Source: Ectocarpus siliculosus (taxonomy: Eukaryota; Sar; Phaeophyceae; Ectocarpales; Ectocarpaceae). From it: DNA of 64,000 bases. Where the stretch lies: contig FN649727.1 in the NCBI GenBank assembly GCA_000310025.1, positions 4,843,621 through 4,907,620 on the forward strand, given 5' to 3'. Position numbers and translations under genes: made by a program. The notes under the pieces were generated by a model that was not told where the DNA came from, searched no databases, and saw nothing but the letters and a program-made list of their open reading frames with translations. Shown here piece after piece: positions 49,801-59,988 of this stretch (position 1 is the stretch's first letter; every line of letters begins with the position of its first letter).

Positions 49801-51066
49801 AACGTGTACGTACGAATGGCTTTTCCTGAATGCTAGAGGTGTTTGGCCTTTGACATACAAAAAACGTATCAACTGCGATGTGAAACCCAAACACCTCAAA
49901 TGTCCCGCGTGGGCCTCGCTTCAAGTCGTTCCTTGCCTTGTGCGAGAAACACCGTTTGCAAACGGGAACTCTCAAAGGAGACTTGTGTGTCAGGTAGGTT
50001 AAGAACGTTCAGCAAAACTTATAGACGCTCATGTGCCTACGCCAAATGTGCCCACCAGCCCTCCACTTTTGCGTACCACCCGTTTGTTTTTTTTGCGCTC
50101 CGCGCCAACGGTAGAAGCAAAGCGGACCACGTCTAGGCGCGTGTGTTTTTCGTGCCTCAGCACTAGCGAGTGGCTCTGGCTTTCCCCTTGCTTGCTTGGA
50201 AATGTATTACGTTTACCTGAAGTCGCCCCTAAGACCCTGATTTACGAGTAAAAATTGTAAGTTCCGCCTACTACCCCCCCTCGGCGTCACTTTGCCCGCC
50301 TTCCACGTTCTCATCACTGCAACCCGCTGCACCGCAGGCAGCCAAACTATCACACCGGGAAGACGCTGCATTTGCGAAGAACGCGGCATCTGATCCGTTC
50401 GCCGCAGCCTCTTCAGCAACACGAGGAACCGGGCACCCTTTCACGACCAACGCGGAAAAATCGTCAGGTGCACCAGCATCTAGCGGGAAGAGCACAAGCG
50501 AAGCTGACGAAGACGGAAGAGCGGCAGCAACTGCAGCGGCGAAGAGAAAGTGGGCGTCGACGGCGGTGGGGTCGGCGGGGATGAAGAAGACGAAGACCAA
50601 CAAAACGCCCCCGCCGTCACCGCCGGCCACTAATAAGTTCCGCGATAGTGAGAAGGATAGGCCCGCGCATCCAGTACCGTTTTGGAACCGCACCAACTGG
50701 ATCTCCGGGAGGAAGGACGGCACTGGCTCCCGACGCGGCGCCGGGGACGACGCTTCTGCTGCCAAGCAAAGCGCTGCCATCGATGCTACCCACAACACCA
50801 AGTCTCCTTCCAAGTCTCCAGTTAACAAGCTTTGCGAGACACGGGCGGTACAGGCCGGCAGCAGCAGCTGTTCGGCGACTGACGGGCATCAGGCGACCGC
50901 GGCAGAGCGTTCCAAGCGTGTCCTACACGAAGGGGTGGCGAGGCGGGGCACGGTGGAAGACGAGGGGGTCGGAAGCGGAAAAGGGAAAATCCCGATTCGA
51001 TACCAGTTCCGTGCGGGGTACACGAACGCCGTCCGACGTCCCGTACGAATGAGGGATTTGCTGTGA
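37683..51066 (+). CDS. CHTF18: CHTF18/Ctf18, large subunit of the alternative RFC clamp loader
   Basis: Exons: 37683-37796, 39024-39283, about 39886-40040 (end unsure), 40377-40520, 41039-41488, 42054-42164, 42740-42940, 43344-43475, 44000-44113, 44596-44803, 45222-45289, 45837-45968, 46633-46794, 47460-47555, 48626-48685, 48949-49134, 49655-49759 and 50338-51066. The product is about 1,140 residues. Ctf18-RFC loads PCNA at replication forks and is needed for sister-chromatid cohesion. The acidic start [19 protein letters not shown] and the [18 protein letters not shown] box match Ctf18. Walker A is [11 protein letters not shown], Walker B LIVLDE and sensor 1 ICNDQW. The helical collar follows, and the last residues ([13 protein letters not shown]) match the conserved tail that binds Ctf8-Dcc1. 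The junctions I could check all agree in phase. The N-terminal exons before 40377 are the least sure, and another exon could lie between 37797 and 39023. One intron is GC-AG. Confidence 0.93.
37771..37844 (+). repeat. 27-bp direct duplication across the exon 1 splice donor
   Basis: AAGCGGAGCTCGCCATGGAA plus GCTGAGG occurs at 37771-37797 and again at 37818-37844. The first copy ends at the CHTF18 exon 1 donor (GAG|GTGCGC). The second copy has GAGGCAAC, so the GT is changed to GC. The offset is 47 bp, not a multiple of three. Confidence 0.9.
40069..40122 (+). repeat. Short tandem repeat, 17-bp unit, three copies
   Basis: GACCACGGCAGTTTTT recurs three times in a row, in the CHTF18 intron before exon 40377-40520. 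Function unknown. Confidence 0.7.
42198..42356 (+). repeat. (GA)n / (GACA)n microsatellite
   Basis: Purine-rich dinucleotide and tetranucleotide repeats mixed over about 160 bp, in the CHTF18 intron between 42164 and 42740. On the reverse strand they create long Ser-Leu-Cys-Val frames that are not genes. Confidence 0.95.
43828..43978. other. Assembly gap inside a poly-C tract
   Basis: A run of N (43858-43951) is flanked on both sides by C homopolymers. It lies in the CHTF18 intron between the exons ending at 43475 and starting at 44000. Coding continuity from RPL to VLICND shows that no exon is lost here. Confidence 0.9.
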
Positions 51067-52194
51067 AAAACCTACGTTGAAAAAAGAGCATCCCCGGCAG
51101 GGGCGCTCTCTGCGTGCGCCAGGCAGGACGTCATCTAATATTTTGCAGTCTTTATTGTCGGGTTAGTGTGAGGGTTAGGGCTTGGTGTGGAAGGCGGTGT
51201 CACGCACCACCTGCTGGCGGGCATGAGCGCAGTTCATCTGCTCTGGATTCCGTCTTGTAACATAGAGCGTCATCAGTCTGGGATATGGATTTGGATACTT
51301 TCGAATCTTTTGAGGAGCAAATAACCCGGCCGTGGGTAACCTTCTCGGGCTCCTCGTGTGGCCACAACTTGCGCCCTACACACCCACGCTCACACACGAA
51401 GATGTTCGAAGCACGACACCCTGCCACATGCAGCAGTGTACCGTGCTTGCCCCGCTCTACAGTTTTGTGTGTGGGCTACCCTCTTTAATATGGCGACAGT
51501 CCCCCTCCGCTAGTTGTTCCGTAGATCCATCTCCCCCTCCGCTGTCCTCCATCCATCGTCTACTGCTTGCTGTATAGTAGCCGATATACAGTAAAACAGA
51601 AAAGACTTGATGCTGAACTATTCGGCCCCTGCCTCTCTCTCCACCTTGCTCCAACCCACCCACCCCTGCCTGTGGTTGTGGTGTGCTTGCCCAGCCTGTG
51701 CCACCGCCGTTTGGTGGCGCCCCCATGGGGGCTCCACGGATAAGAACACTGTTTTATGTTTTTTGTTCTGACAGTCAGTCCGGTGGACTTTTTTCTCTTT
51801 TTCTCTCTTTTTCTGTGTCATATGGTCTTGTCTCTGCTTGCGTGTGAAGCACCAAGATTGAACGAAGGGGGTGTACCTCTTTCTCTCTGGCCCGTGATGC
51901 TGACTCCTATAGTCTCAGTTGTTACCTCGCATAGCGCGCAGAGGGAGCGGAGGACTCCAGAATATCTGTCGTTGATTTCTATTGACTTGCGGACCCCTCG
52001 GGGCCAGTTATTTTAGTGTAGCTTTTTCGGGTAAGTTAGCCTGTGACCACGGGAATCGACCGCGTCAAGTGTTGGACCAGTACGGACGTATGAAGGTACT
52101 GGGTGGAGAGAGATCGGAACGGTTTTCAATGTGAAGACAACAACAACAACAACAGCCCCGGAACGAGACGAAGGATTCGGGATAACCGTGAATC
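51067..52194. other. Intergenic, 3' of CHTF18
   Basis: This is 3' flanking sequence of CHTF18 running into the repeat-rich border of the retrotransposon. Small frames only; none is supported. Confidence 0.4.
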
Positions 52195-52251
52195 CGTGGT
52201 TTGTGGAAGCGTTCCGGAAATTTCGTGAACGAGCGGCGAGAGGCAAAAAAG

Positions 52252-52651
52252 CAGGGTACACCTCGGTATTAGTCTTTTAGGCGGATTCAGGCGGGGCGGT
52301 ACTTCAATGTGGCGGTACTTTTTTGGCTGTAGGCGGTATTTCGTTTCCCGGCGGTACCGCCTTTGGCGGTTCCCGGTACTGCCAATTATGGCGGTACGGC
52401 CGGAAAACGAAGTACCGGGATCCGCCAAAAAACAGTACTTTTCTGGCGGTACTGAAATATGGCGGTTCTTTTTAGGCGGTTCCCGGTACTTCGTTTTTTG
52501 GCGGTACTTCTTCGGCGGTACTGCAATATGGCGGTACTTTTTAGGCGGTAGGCGGTATTATTTCGTTTTTCGGCGGTAATTACTGCCAGTACCGGGACCG
52601 CCCAACCACGGCGGGAAAAAAACGGCGGGAATTTTCCCGAGGTGTACCCTG
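52252..52651. mobile_element. hAT-like MITE with perfect TIRs and 8-bp target duplication
   Basis: The element is 400 bp. TIRs are CAGGGTACACCTCGG (52252-52266) and its exact complement (52637-52651). They are flanked by identical 8-mers CAAAAAAG at 52244-52251 and 52652-52659. A CAGGG start with an 8-bp duplication is the hAT pattern. The interior is a degenerate array of GGCGGTAC(TT) words in both orientations, with no frame. Removing the element restores a sequence closely matching 59769-59815, which serves as an internal empty site. Confidence 0.9.
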
Positions 52652-52763
52652 CAAAAAAGGGTACACGGGGTATAGCGATTCGTTATAACCGTGAATCCGT
52701 GGTTTGTGGAAGCGTTCTGGAAATTTCCCCCCCATGCTCCCCCCTCTCTTGAGTGATAGGTGT

Positions 52764-52990
52764 GGGTGGGCGGGAAATCGATCAAATCCTAGGCGGCACC
52801 CCGTGTTTGCTGCTCCTCAAAGCTGCCATCTCTGCTACTCCTCTCCTTTTCTCAAACGAACTTGCTTGTCTCTCGCCCAGCGAGCTCACAAAAACTTTCT
52901 GACACCAAGGCTGTCTCTATTTTTCTTCGATCCCCGCTTTTCCGAATTCCAACACGCCTTCACAAACCACAGATAGATTCAATTACGTAC
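52764..52990 (-). repeat. 3' terminal direct repeat of the YR retrotransposon
   Basis: This begins ATCGATCAAATCCTAGGCGG and shares about 220 bp in the same orientation with 59496-59735. Its end (CTTCACAAACCACAGAT) is complementary to GTGGTTTGTGGAAGCG, found just outside it at 52696-52715 and again at 52196-52214, so the repeat is bordered by inverted sequence. Confidence 0.8.
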
Positions 52991-53248
52991 TGAATGTTCA
53001 CTTTGATGTTTGCTCAAGAATTCTGGATTATTTTTCTGCAGGCAACCAAAGAAAAACCAATACACATGAAACAAATTGAGAGCGCAGGTAAAATGCCGTC
53101 TTGCTCCCAACGTTTTCTTATCGGACTAACCCGTTGCAAACTTCCCAAGATTGCCCTACTATCATTACTTTTGTTTCGGCCTCTGGCCTAAGCATATCTT
53201 ACTTCATTGGGCATGTCCTATGACTTACTCCTCCGAACCGCTCCTTGG

Positions 53249-54260
53249 TCATTCCTCGGGTTTCGTAAGGGCCTGAGACGCGAACTTTGCTCCTTCACCC
53301 CCAGCCCTAACGTACAACATAAAAGCCGATGATTTCCACCTCCCGGCTCTCTGGATCTGGATTACCGACGCCCCTATACTTGCTAGGTGCGTGCCCCCCC
53401 CGATCCTCCCTGAATGCAACGCATACTTCTGCGGGTCTCTACCCGTCACACTCACGAGTAACCTGAGGTGTCTCGATGCCTCTGCCCTCGAAAAAACCTT
53501 TCACCTGTTTTGTGTCCACGATTGTATCAACGGCGCATGACTCCCAAGCTCGGGGTGCAGATCTATAAGATCGAGTAACACCTTCAACGCTTCTCCCGAT
53601 CTAGTGAAGGTTGCTCCCAAACGTTTCTGATCTGCTTTTGACGCTCTGAACGTGACTTCCACTCGGCTAGCCTGCCTCCTGTCTGCCCATGCAATCCTTA
53701 CCGGACCGCAAAAGAAACCCAGGTCTCCTCTAGTCAGGCAAAAATCTGAGTGCACGAGCCCCAAATCGTCCGCCCAGATTTCTGAAGCTCGGCACATCAG
53801 CAGGTACGAGAGGGCAAGTCCACACCAAATCAACTTCACTGATTCTCCCGAATGTTAGACCACGCTCTTTCCAGCTTCTAGCATGTCCCATGAAAGTGGA
53901 TTCCTATCTTAGGCTTCGTCTGCGTATTGGCGTGGACCCTATCAATGGTCTTCAACATGGCGAGGATCTGGAAATGCGAAGTGGGCAACTCCCATCCTGC
54001 GTGCATCTTATGGAAGTACTTGATGGCTGACAGATACCCGCGAATAGTCTGACTCTGGTTCTTGTGACCGAAACACCGACAAGCCATGAACACAGACAGC
54101 TCACGCACCGCAATTTCCACTCCATCGCTCTCGCGGAGCCACGGGCCCGAACCCGCCCCTGCTCGAGCCACATCCTTTGATACACCTTGTTGGTACCACT
54201 TCCCCTCGACGCTCGTGCCTCCCCGGCCATCCTTTCCCTATGTTCCTGATATTCGATCAC
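53249..54260 (-). pseudogene. Tyrosine recombinase of DIRS-type element, frameshifted
   Basis: Three consecutive frames on the minus strand make up one recombinase. The first (about 54260-53878) is the helical core-binding part (TIRGYLSAIKYFHKMH). The second (53839-53501) carries the first catalytic Arg in LLMCRASEIWADDL and a later Lys-rich hairpin. The third (53455-53249) has the H-x-x-R box ALHSGRIGGGTHLA, then AGRWKSSAFMLYVR with the Trp and the nucleophilic Tyr. The enzyme joins the circular cDNA to the genome without target duplication. Frame changes between the segments make it non-functional as it stands. Confidence 0.85.
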
Positions 54261-54557
54261 CGGGTTTACACAGCGTGAGGAATGCGCACATTTCGAGGTT
54301 CCCTTCTAAGGTACGACCAATTCATGCCGAACCCGGGGATAGCCCCAACTTGGCTTGAGGGGAGAACAGAAAACTTGGTCGACCAAACCAACTCTGCCTC
54401 CCCCGGCTATCCATTTTATCAAGGCGTCATGAAACAGTGAGTGTGACGCGTGTCCACCGCTCCAGCTTCTCGCTATCTCAATTCGTTTGAGAATTCGTTG
54501 ATCGACCAGAACGCAGAGCGGTGTCCAACTGCCCTAACCTTCGATCCCTCTGCCGTG

Positions 54558-56647
54558 TCAGATATTTTCCGTTCCTTGGACCATAATGTCCCATACCGAG
54601 TCGTCCAGACTTTCTTTCGGCAATTTCTTTTGGAGGATAATGCTGAGCAACGCTCGTCTCCCTTCCCCGATCTCCTGCTGTGTCCACCCTGAGTCTTTCA
54701 TGAGCATTCTTACGTTGGTGGCGATCTCGTTTTCTTCCCAACGTAAGATCCCGTCCGCGAGTGTGTTCTTTCGACCAGGGATGTGCTTGGCCACGTGGCA
54801 CCAGCCACAAGAAATTTCCATCCTACCCATGAGTCTCACTATGAGGCTAGCGCGCCTGTCACGCGAACCCCCACACCTGTTAGTCCAGCTGACGGCTGAC
54901 ACGTTGTCCCCACGCATCAACACGTCCGACTGCCCTTCTTCTACGGGTCTGTCTTTCAAGATCATTTGGACTACCCACGCCGTCATGAACATGCCCATGA
55001 GTTCTAACAGATTGATCGTAATGCCTGACGTCTCCTTCACCTGCGCCTTGCGCTTGAGCTCCGCAGACAACGATGGTTCGATCGTGTATCTCCAGAAAGT
55101 CTTTAGTTCGGGGCAGTAGCCGCCAATCGCTGTGAAGCTAGCGTCTGAGAGGTAGAGGCGTGATGGTGCTCGTTTTACGTGGAGTAGGAACGATGCGCTC
55201 AGGGACTCCCCTCGAAGGGCCAGGCGCTGGTTGAGGGCCCACATCCAGAAGGCGATATCGCCGTGGAACTCTCTACCCAAGTCCACTAGACGTCGTGACC
55301 GTGTGTGTCGACTGGCTTGCGTATGCAGACCCGATAGGCGGAGCAGTTGCCACACAAAGTACCTACCAGCCCTGATAACATAGATAGCTGAGGTTCCACA
55401 GTTTTCCTGCAATACTGAGGACTTCTTGAACACTGGCCTTCTTCCTATCGTGGGGCCAATCTGCCACTAGGATGTTCCGAATCGCGCTTACCCGTTCGGG
55501 TGTAGTTGCAATTCTGCCATCATGCGTGTCTATGGTATGACCGTGTCCCAGTCAGTACGCTTGGGGCGAGAATGGGGGTTTCTCCAACTTCTGCCTTGCC
55601 AAACAGTCTGACATGGTCTGAAGCTAGCGAGGCGGAAGCAATGAGTGCCGATTCGTCAGTGGGGTCATGCTGGACCTTCGTGAGCAAGAAATCGTCGACG
55701 TAGACCCTGGCCAAGAAATCGCCCGCGGGTCCCCCGCCTCTATGCGGTTGTACGCCCGCCGACGATGGTATTGGGGTTGGGACGCCTTTTGACGTGAGAC
55801 ATCATTGCGATTCCTTCTGGTAGTAGTCGGGCGTTCGCGAGGGACGTGTTGCGGTGCGAGTGATCTGCAGCGGAGGCTAACACACCCCACAATCCTGGTG
55901 ACGCTGCCCAGCCAAATGTCAGCCGTAGATCCGCTACTAGCACGTCTCCGATCACGTAGCAGAACTTGTGAGCATGATCTGGTGATATCCTAACATTTCT
56001 GAACGCTGAGGTGACATCAGCCTCGGCTGCAAGGATTCTTTTGTCGGGCCATCTTTCTCGTAGGCTGGTGAGCTCCTCGAGGAAAGCTGGTAGTGCTTCG
56101 CCGCACAGGCAACGTGGTACTTCAGACATGATGATATCTTTGTTGAGCCCACCTTTTGACCCCTTGCTTGTGCTTGGGTCAAAAGAGAAGTCGTTGATAA
56201 TCCTCACTGTTTTCCCTGGGACCGCTCCCAACGGAGCTACTCTAATCCCACGTACGTCCGATGCGTTCGCCTTTCTCAGGACGATACACCTGTTACGCTT
56301 GACATTGTCGCATCGTTTTTCCCACACATGTGTTTGGTGATCGTCTACGCTACGGTGGTTGCCGTATGCCAAGTCTTGAGGTTTTGCTGCGAGACTAGAG
56401 TGGGGGCAGGGGCTCCTTCACCGACTATCTCAATGAGGTCATCGATACCCGGGAAACCCTTCTCCTCTCCGAAATACTGCTTGACGTCGCTCACGTCCAA
56501 CGGCGGTGACACCAAAGTGCCGCCGATTCCCCTCGCGATGTCTCCCAGCCTTCCATCGTGGAGCTTTACCAAATCACTACCAATATCCGCCATCTTCCGA
56601 ATGATACATTGTTTCTCGTCTAGTGAGTGTAGGCTTGACGCGAGCAT
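54558..56647 (-). pseudogene. Reverse transcriptase-RNase H of the DIRS-type element, frameshifted
   Basis: The frame 56647-56345 holds the pre-RT region (GDIARGIGGTLVSPPLDVSD). After a frame change, 56372-55740 holds the fingers and palm (RVAPLGAVPGKTVRIINDFS, motif A ADVTSAFRNVRI, motif B FGWAASPGLWG). A further shift leads to 55714-55520 with the catalytic YVDDFLL. The RNase H frame 55433-54558 has LYLSDASF, INLLELMGM and LMRGDNVSAVSW, the acidic residues of the active site. At least three frame breaks are visible. The same sequence in working frame order occurs in the second element. Confidence 0.88.
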
Positions 56648-56684
56648 GCCTCTCTGTCCCTCGAGTCTATCGGTCAGAGTTTTT

Positions 56685-57527
56685 TTAATTTTTCGAAAAG
56701 GTTGTCTTTTTTGGACTCTCTAGGGCCGAAGGTTCTTTCCCCGCCCCAACGTGAGAAGTCGCTGAATTCGACCCGCAACGCTGTCGCATTACTTTTGTGA
56801 TGTCAGCGGCCCTAGCAGTGTCCGCCGCTAGTGCCCTACGTGCCAACAGAGCTTCCCCCGGGGGCGGACACCCCGGGGGAGCTTTCGACACGGTCATGGT
56901 GTCCGCCAATTCCGTGTCGTGCCCACGAATGGTGTCCGCCAATCGGGGCTGTGTGACTGACAAATTCTTACGCAGGGTGTCCACCCTGTGTATGTCCTTC
57001 TGCACGCTACTGGTGTCCGCCAGTATTTTTTGTTTACCGACAACGCTCGCGGCGTCCACCGCTTGCGTGCCGCGGGGCCAATTATATTCGCCAGGGGTGT
57101 CCTCCCCCGAGGCGACTGCATTGCATTGTTCAAAACGTGTGGTGTCCGCCACAATCTTCGTGGTGTACAAGGCAGAGCAGTAATTGATCCCGCTATTGGT
57201 GTCCGCCAATAGGTTTTCCGTTAGTGTGTTTTCCGCGGGGACGGCGTCCACCGTTTGCGGGAGTGAGGGTAATGCATGTTCACACCGGGTGTCCGCCCGG
57301 TGTGTGTCAATGTTCGCATAGTTGGTGTCCGCCACTAGTTGTGACTTATCCATCACCAGTGCGGTGTCCTCCGCTTGTGTGTTATTTGACCCGTACTTGG
57401 CGCCGGGGGTGTCCGCCCCCGTAGCTACTGTTTTTGACGTTTTGGCGTGAGTGGTGTCCGCCACTATGCAGGGTGAAAACGAATCCAAACAGTTGACAGT
57501 ATGGGAAATTACAGGTTCGCAACTCAT
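56685..57527 (-). CDS. Repeat-peptide ORF with recurring ADT motif
   Basis: A 280-codon frame between Gag and RT. The triplet A-D-T (or V-D-T/A, E-D-T) recurs about every 10-25 residues (VADTTHAKT, GADTPGAKY, VADTNYANI, LADTNSGIN, VADTTRFEQ, GEDTPGEYN, LADTSSVQK, LADTIRGHD). At the DNA level this is a word GTGTCCGCC repeated on the plus strand from 56880 to 57460. I know no such domain. It may be a linker at the start of the Pol polyprotein, as no stop separates it from RT apart from presumed frameshifts. The preserved frame over 840 bp hints that it was translated. Confidence 0.6.
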   Translation of the reverse strand: MSCEPVISHTVNCLDSFSPCIVADTTHAKTSKTVATGADTPGAKYGSNNTQAEDTALVMDKSQLVADTNYANIDTHRADTRCEHALPSLPQTVDAVPAENTLTENLLADTNSGINYCSALYTTKIVADTTRFEQCNAVASGEDTPGEYNWPRGTQAVDAASVVGKQKILADTSSVQKDIHRVDTLRKNLSVTQPRLADTIRGHDTELADTMTVSKAPPGCPPPGEALLARRALAADTARAADITKVMRQRCGSNSATSHVGAGKEPSALESPKKTTFSKN

Positions 57528-57586
57528 GCTCTCACCTTAAAACACAGCGGGTGCGACCGACCCGGGAAGGGGAACTCCCACACACG

Positions 57587-59176
57587 CTACTGTCCTTCTG
57601 CTGTCCACAAAGGCGTTCGCTCCCGTGCCAAGCTCGCCACCCTCCCTTGTCGGCCCCACCTCGTGAAAGTGGGGCCCGCACCGTCACGGATTGGTAACGC
57701 CACGGCCTCCTCCCGCGCTCCCTCCACCTCCTCCTCCTCCAGCTGCTCCTCCTCCTCCAGCTGCTCCTCCTCCCCGGCCGCCTCCATGGCTGTACTTCGC
57801 GACTGGTGCTTGTGTCGCTCTCGGGGCACGGTGGGCACGAGCGGGCGGAGCGGGCGGAGGGGGGGGGGGGGAGGAACAGCAGGCAAGAGTGACGGGTGCC
57901 GCTGGGTGTGCCCCTTCTCGCACCGCGGGCGTGTGCAGGTCGTGCCCGACCACGTGTAGAAGCACTCGTTGTTGGGAGTGTTCCAGGCGGCGACGGTCTG
58001 TGCAAACGCGTTGGCGGCTGCGGTGGAAGCGTATGGGACTGGGGCAGCGGGGGTGCGGGCAGGTTGACCCTGTGAAGTGGCCTTGCGCTTGGTGCTCGCG
58101 GCGGCCGTTTTTGGCTGCTGCTGACGGGCTAGACCCCCCTGCAGGAGACCCACCATCGAAGAAGCCGTACCCTCCGCAATCAGGATCAACGTCCGTGAGA
58201 ACTGCGGGACTTGGATCGCCCCCACCGTATTGGGGGGTGGAGGGGAGAGGGTGTTGCGCTGCCGGAGCGCCCTAGCTTCGGTGGTCAGACGACTGACGAA
58301 ATCGGCCCAATCGAGGTTGGCGTCTTGCTTGAACCTGGCGAAGACGTCGGCCTCGCGGCCCTTGAACTCAGCGCAGTGGCGGGACGAGTAACGGCGGAGG
58401 TCCTCGGAGATCCTGAAGAGTTCCCGGAAAAACAGGCCAACTCGGTCGGCCCCGGCCGGAGAGGCGCCCGCCATGCCGTCCTTGATGAAAACTTCCAGGA
58501 CGCGAACGAAGGTGTCGAGATGCACGTCGAACGTGCGTGTCACCGCCGCTACCCCCGGGGGGCGCGGCGGCGAGAACGCCGCAATGTCGATGGCGCCGAA
58601 GGTAAGCAGCGCGTGCAGGCCAGGTTGCGGGTGGGCCACGTCACGAATGATGTGGTCGAACTCGCCCCCCGTCATGACGACAGGCGAGAAGGTAGCGCCT
58701 CGCATTAGGTACAGGGCCGCTTGGCCGTCTTTTTCCCAAGTGCGGCCCTCCAGCTTTCGGGCTTCTTTCAGCAGATGGGCATTGTATACAGGCGCGGCCC
58801 ACGGGATGCTCGCGAGCTGTTGGTATCCCTGGGGCGCGGCCGACGAGGACTGGTGGTAGTGCTGGTGGGGGTAGGCCTGGAGTTGTTGGTGTTGATACTG
58901 TTGTTGCAGCGGTTGCGGCTGCAACTGCTGCTGCTGCTGCTGCTGCGGCGGCGGCGGCGGCGGCGCTTGGACCAGGGGGAGGACTACTGACTGGCTATTG
59001 TTGTGGGCGAGGCCGTCCTGGGCATTGTTGTGGGCCGCGGCGCCCTGAGCGGGCTGCCGGTTGCCGGTCAAGTTTACGACCACCTCCTGGAGAGACTGGA
59101 TCTGTTGTTGCTGGCGACTGCCCTGATTCGCGAGCTGTTGTAGCAGCGAGAAGAGGTTCGGATTACTCCCGATGCC

Positions 59177-59207
<31 letters not shown>

Positions 59208-59497
59208 ATCAGCTGAGGTTGGGGGGCTCCGTGAATCATGGGCGGCGGCGGCGGAATTGCTGCCGCCGGACCGCCGGCGTTTGGTTGCTGCGGGTGGCCA
59301 TGCTGGAGATCCTGCTGCTGCTGCTGCTGCTGCTGCTGTCTGTTGTTGTTGCTGCTGCTGCTGCCTGTTTTGGGCGGCCCCGCCACCGGCGGTCCAGCTT
59401 GGAGGACTGCCGTACGCCGAGTTGCCTTGACTGGCCGCCGCGGCGCCCACGGCGCCGTTCGCGCTCGCCGGTTGCCCATCATTGCCGTCCATCCCAA
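57587..59497 (-). CDS. Gag-like protein of the YR retrotransposon, with CCCH zinc finger
   Basis: A 636-codon frame. The first 230 residues are Gln-, Pro- and Ala-rich, with CAG-repeat tracts. Residues about 235-450 look globular and helical (YNAHLLKEARKLEGRTWEKD, LLTFGAIDIAAFSP, TRTFDVHLDTFVRVLEVFIK, RVGLFFRELFRISEDLRRYS). Near residue 530 the segment CFYTWSGTTCTRPRCEKGH has the spacing C-x8-C-x4-C-x3-H, a CCCH-type RNA-binding finger. The overlapping frame beginning MIDFGMDGNDGQPASANG at 59507 looks more natural for the start, so a slip in the CAG tract near 59340 is likely and the first 50 residues here are suspect. It would coat the element RNA. Confidence 0.75.
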
Positions 59498-59735
59498 AAT
59501 CGATCAAATCCTAGGCGGCACCCCGTGTTTGCTGCTCCTCAAAGCTGCTATCTCTGCTACTTCTCTCCTTCTCTCACATGCACTTGCTTGTCTCTTGCCG
59601 AGCGACAGCACAAAAACTTTCTGACACAATCTGACACCAAGGCTGGCTCTATTTTTCTTCTATCCCCGCTTTTCCGAATTCCAACACGCCTCCACAAGCC
59701 ACAGATTCAAACACGTACACTGAATCTTCACGTTT
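59496..59735 (-). repeat. 5' terminal direct repeat of the YR retrotransposon
   Basis: This overlaps the start of the Gag-like frame at its inner edge and matches 52764-52990 in the same orientation. Just outside it, the pair CCTCCACAAGCCACAGATTC and GAATCTTCACGTTTGTGGAAG can fold back over about 60 bp (59693-59751). Confidence 0.8.
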
Positions 59736-59988
59736 GTGGAAGCGTTGGAAATTTCGTGAAAGACGGCCAGAGGAGGCAAAAACGGGTACACGGGGGTATA
59801 GCTATATTCAGGGTACAAGCAAGAGAGAGAGGTTGGCAGAAGCTTTTGGGATCCTTGGGAAGCCAACGACCTCGAAGGGGAAAGCGTTGCATCGCCCGCA
59901 AAGAAAGGCAGTGCAGCGAAGCAGCAGCGAGAGAAAAGAGTTTTTGTTTGGGACTTGATCGAATTTTGTCCTAGACACGCCGGACGGA

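Larger units (their letters stand above)
52195..59815 (-). mobile_element. DIRS/Ngaro-type tyrosine-recombinase retrotransposon, decayed
   Basis: On the minus strand the order is Gag-like ORF, repeat-peptide ORF, RT, RNase H, tyrosine recombinase. No integrase or aspartic protease was seen. This order and the presence of a recombinase define the DIRS order. Direct repeats of about 230 bp lie at both ends (59496-59735 and 52764-52990). Outside these, further shared sequence (59734-59815 and 52195-52676, the latter split by a MITE) extends the termini. Frameshifts in RT and in the recombinase show that the copy is inactive. The exact outer borders are not resolved, because terminal repeats of this class are split or inverted. 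Confidence 0.85.
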
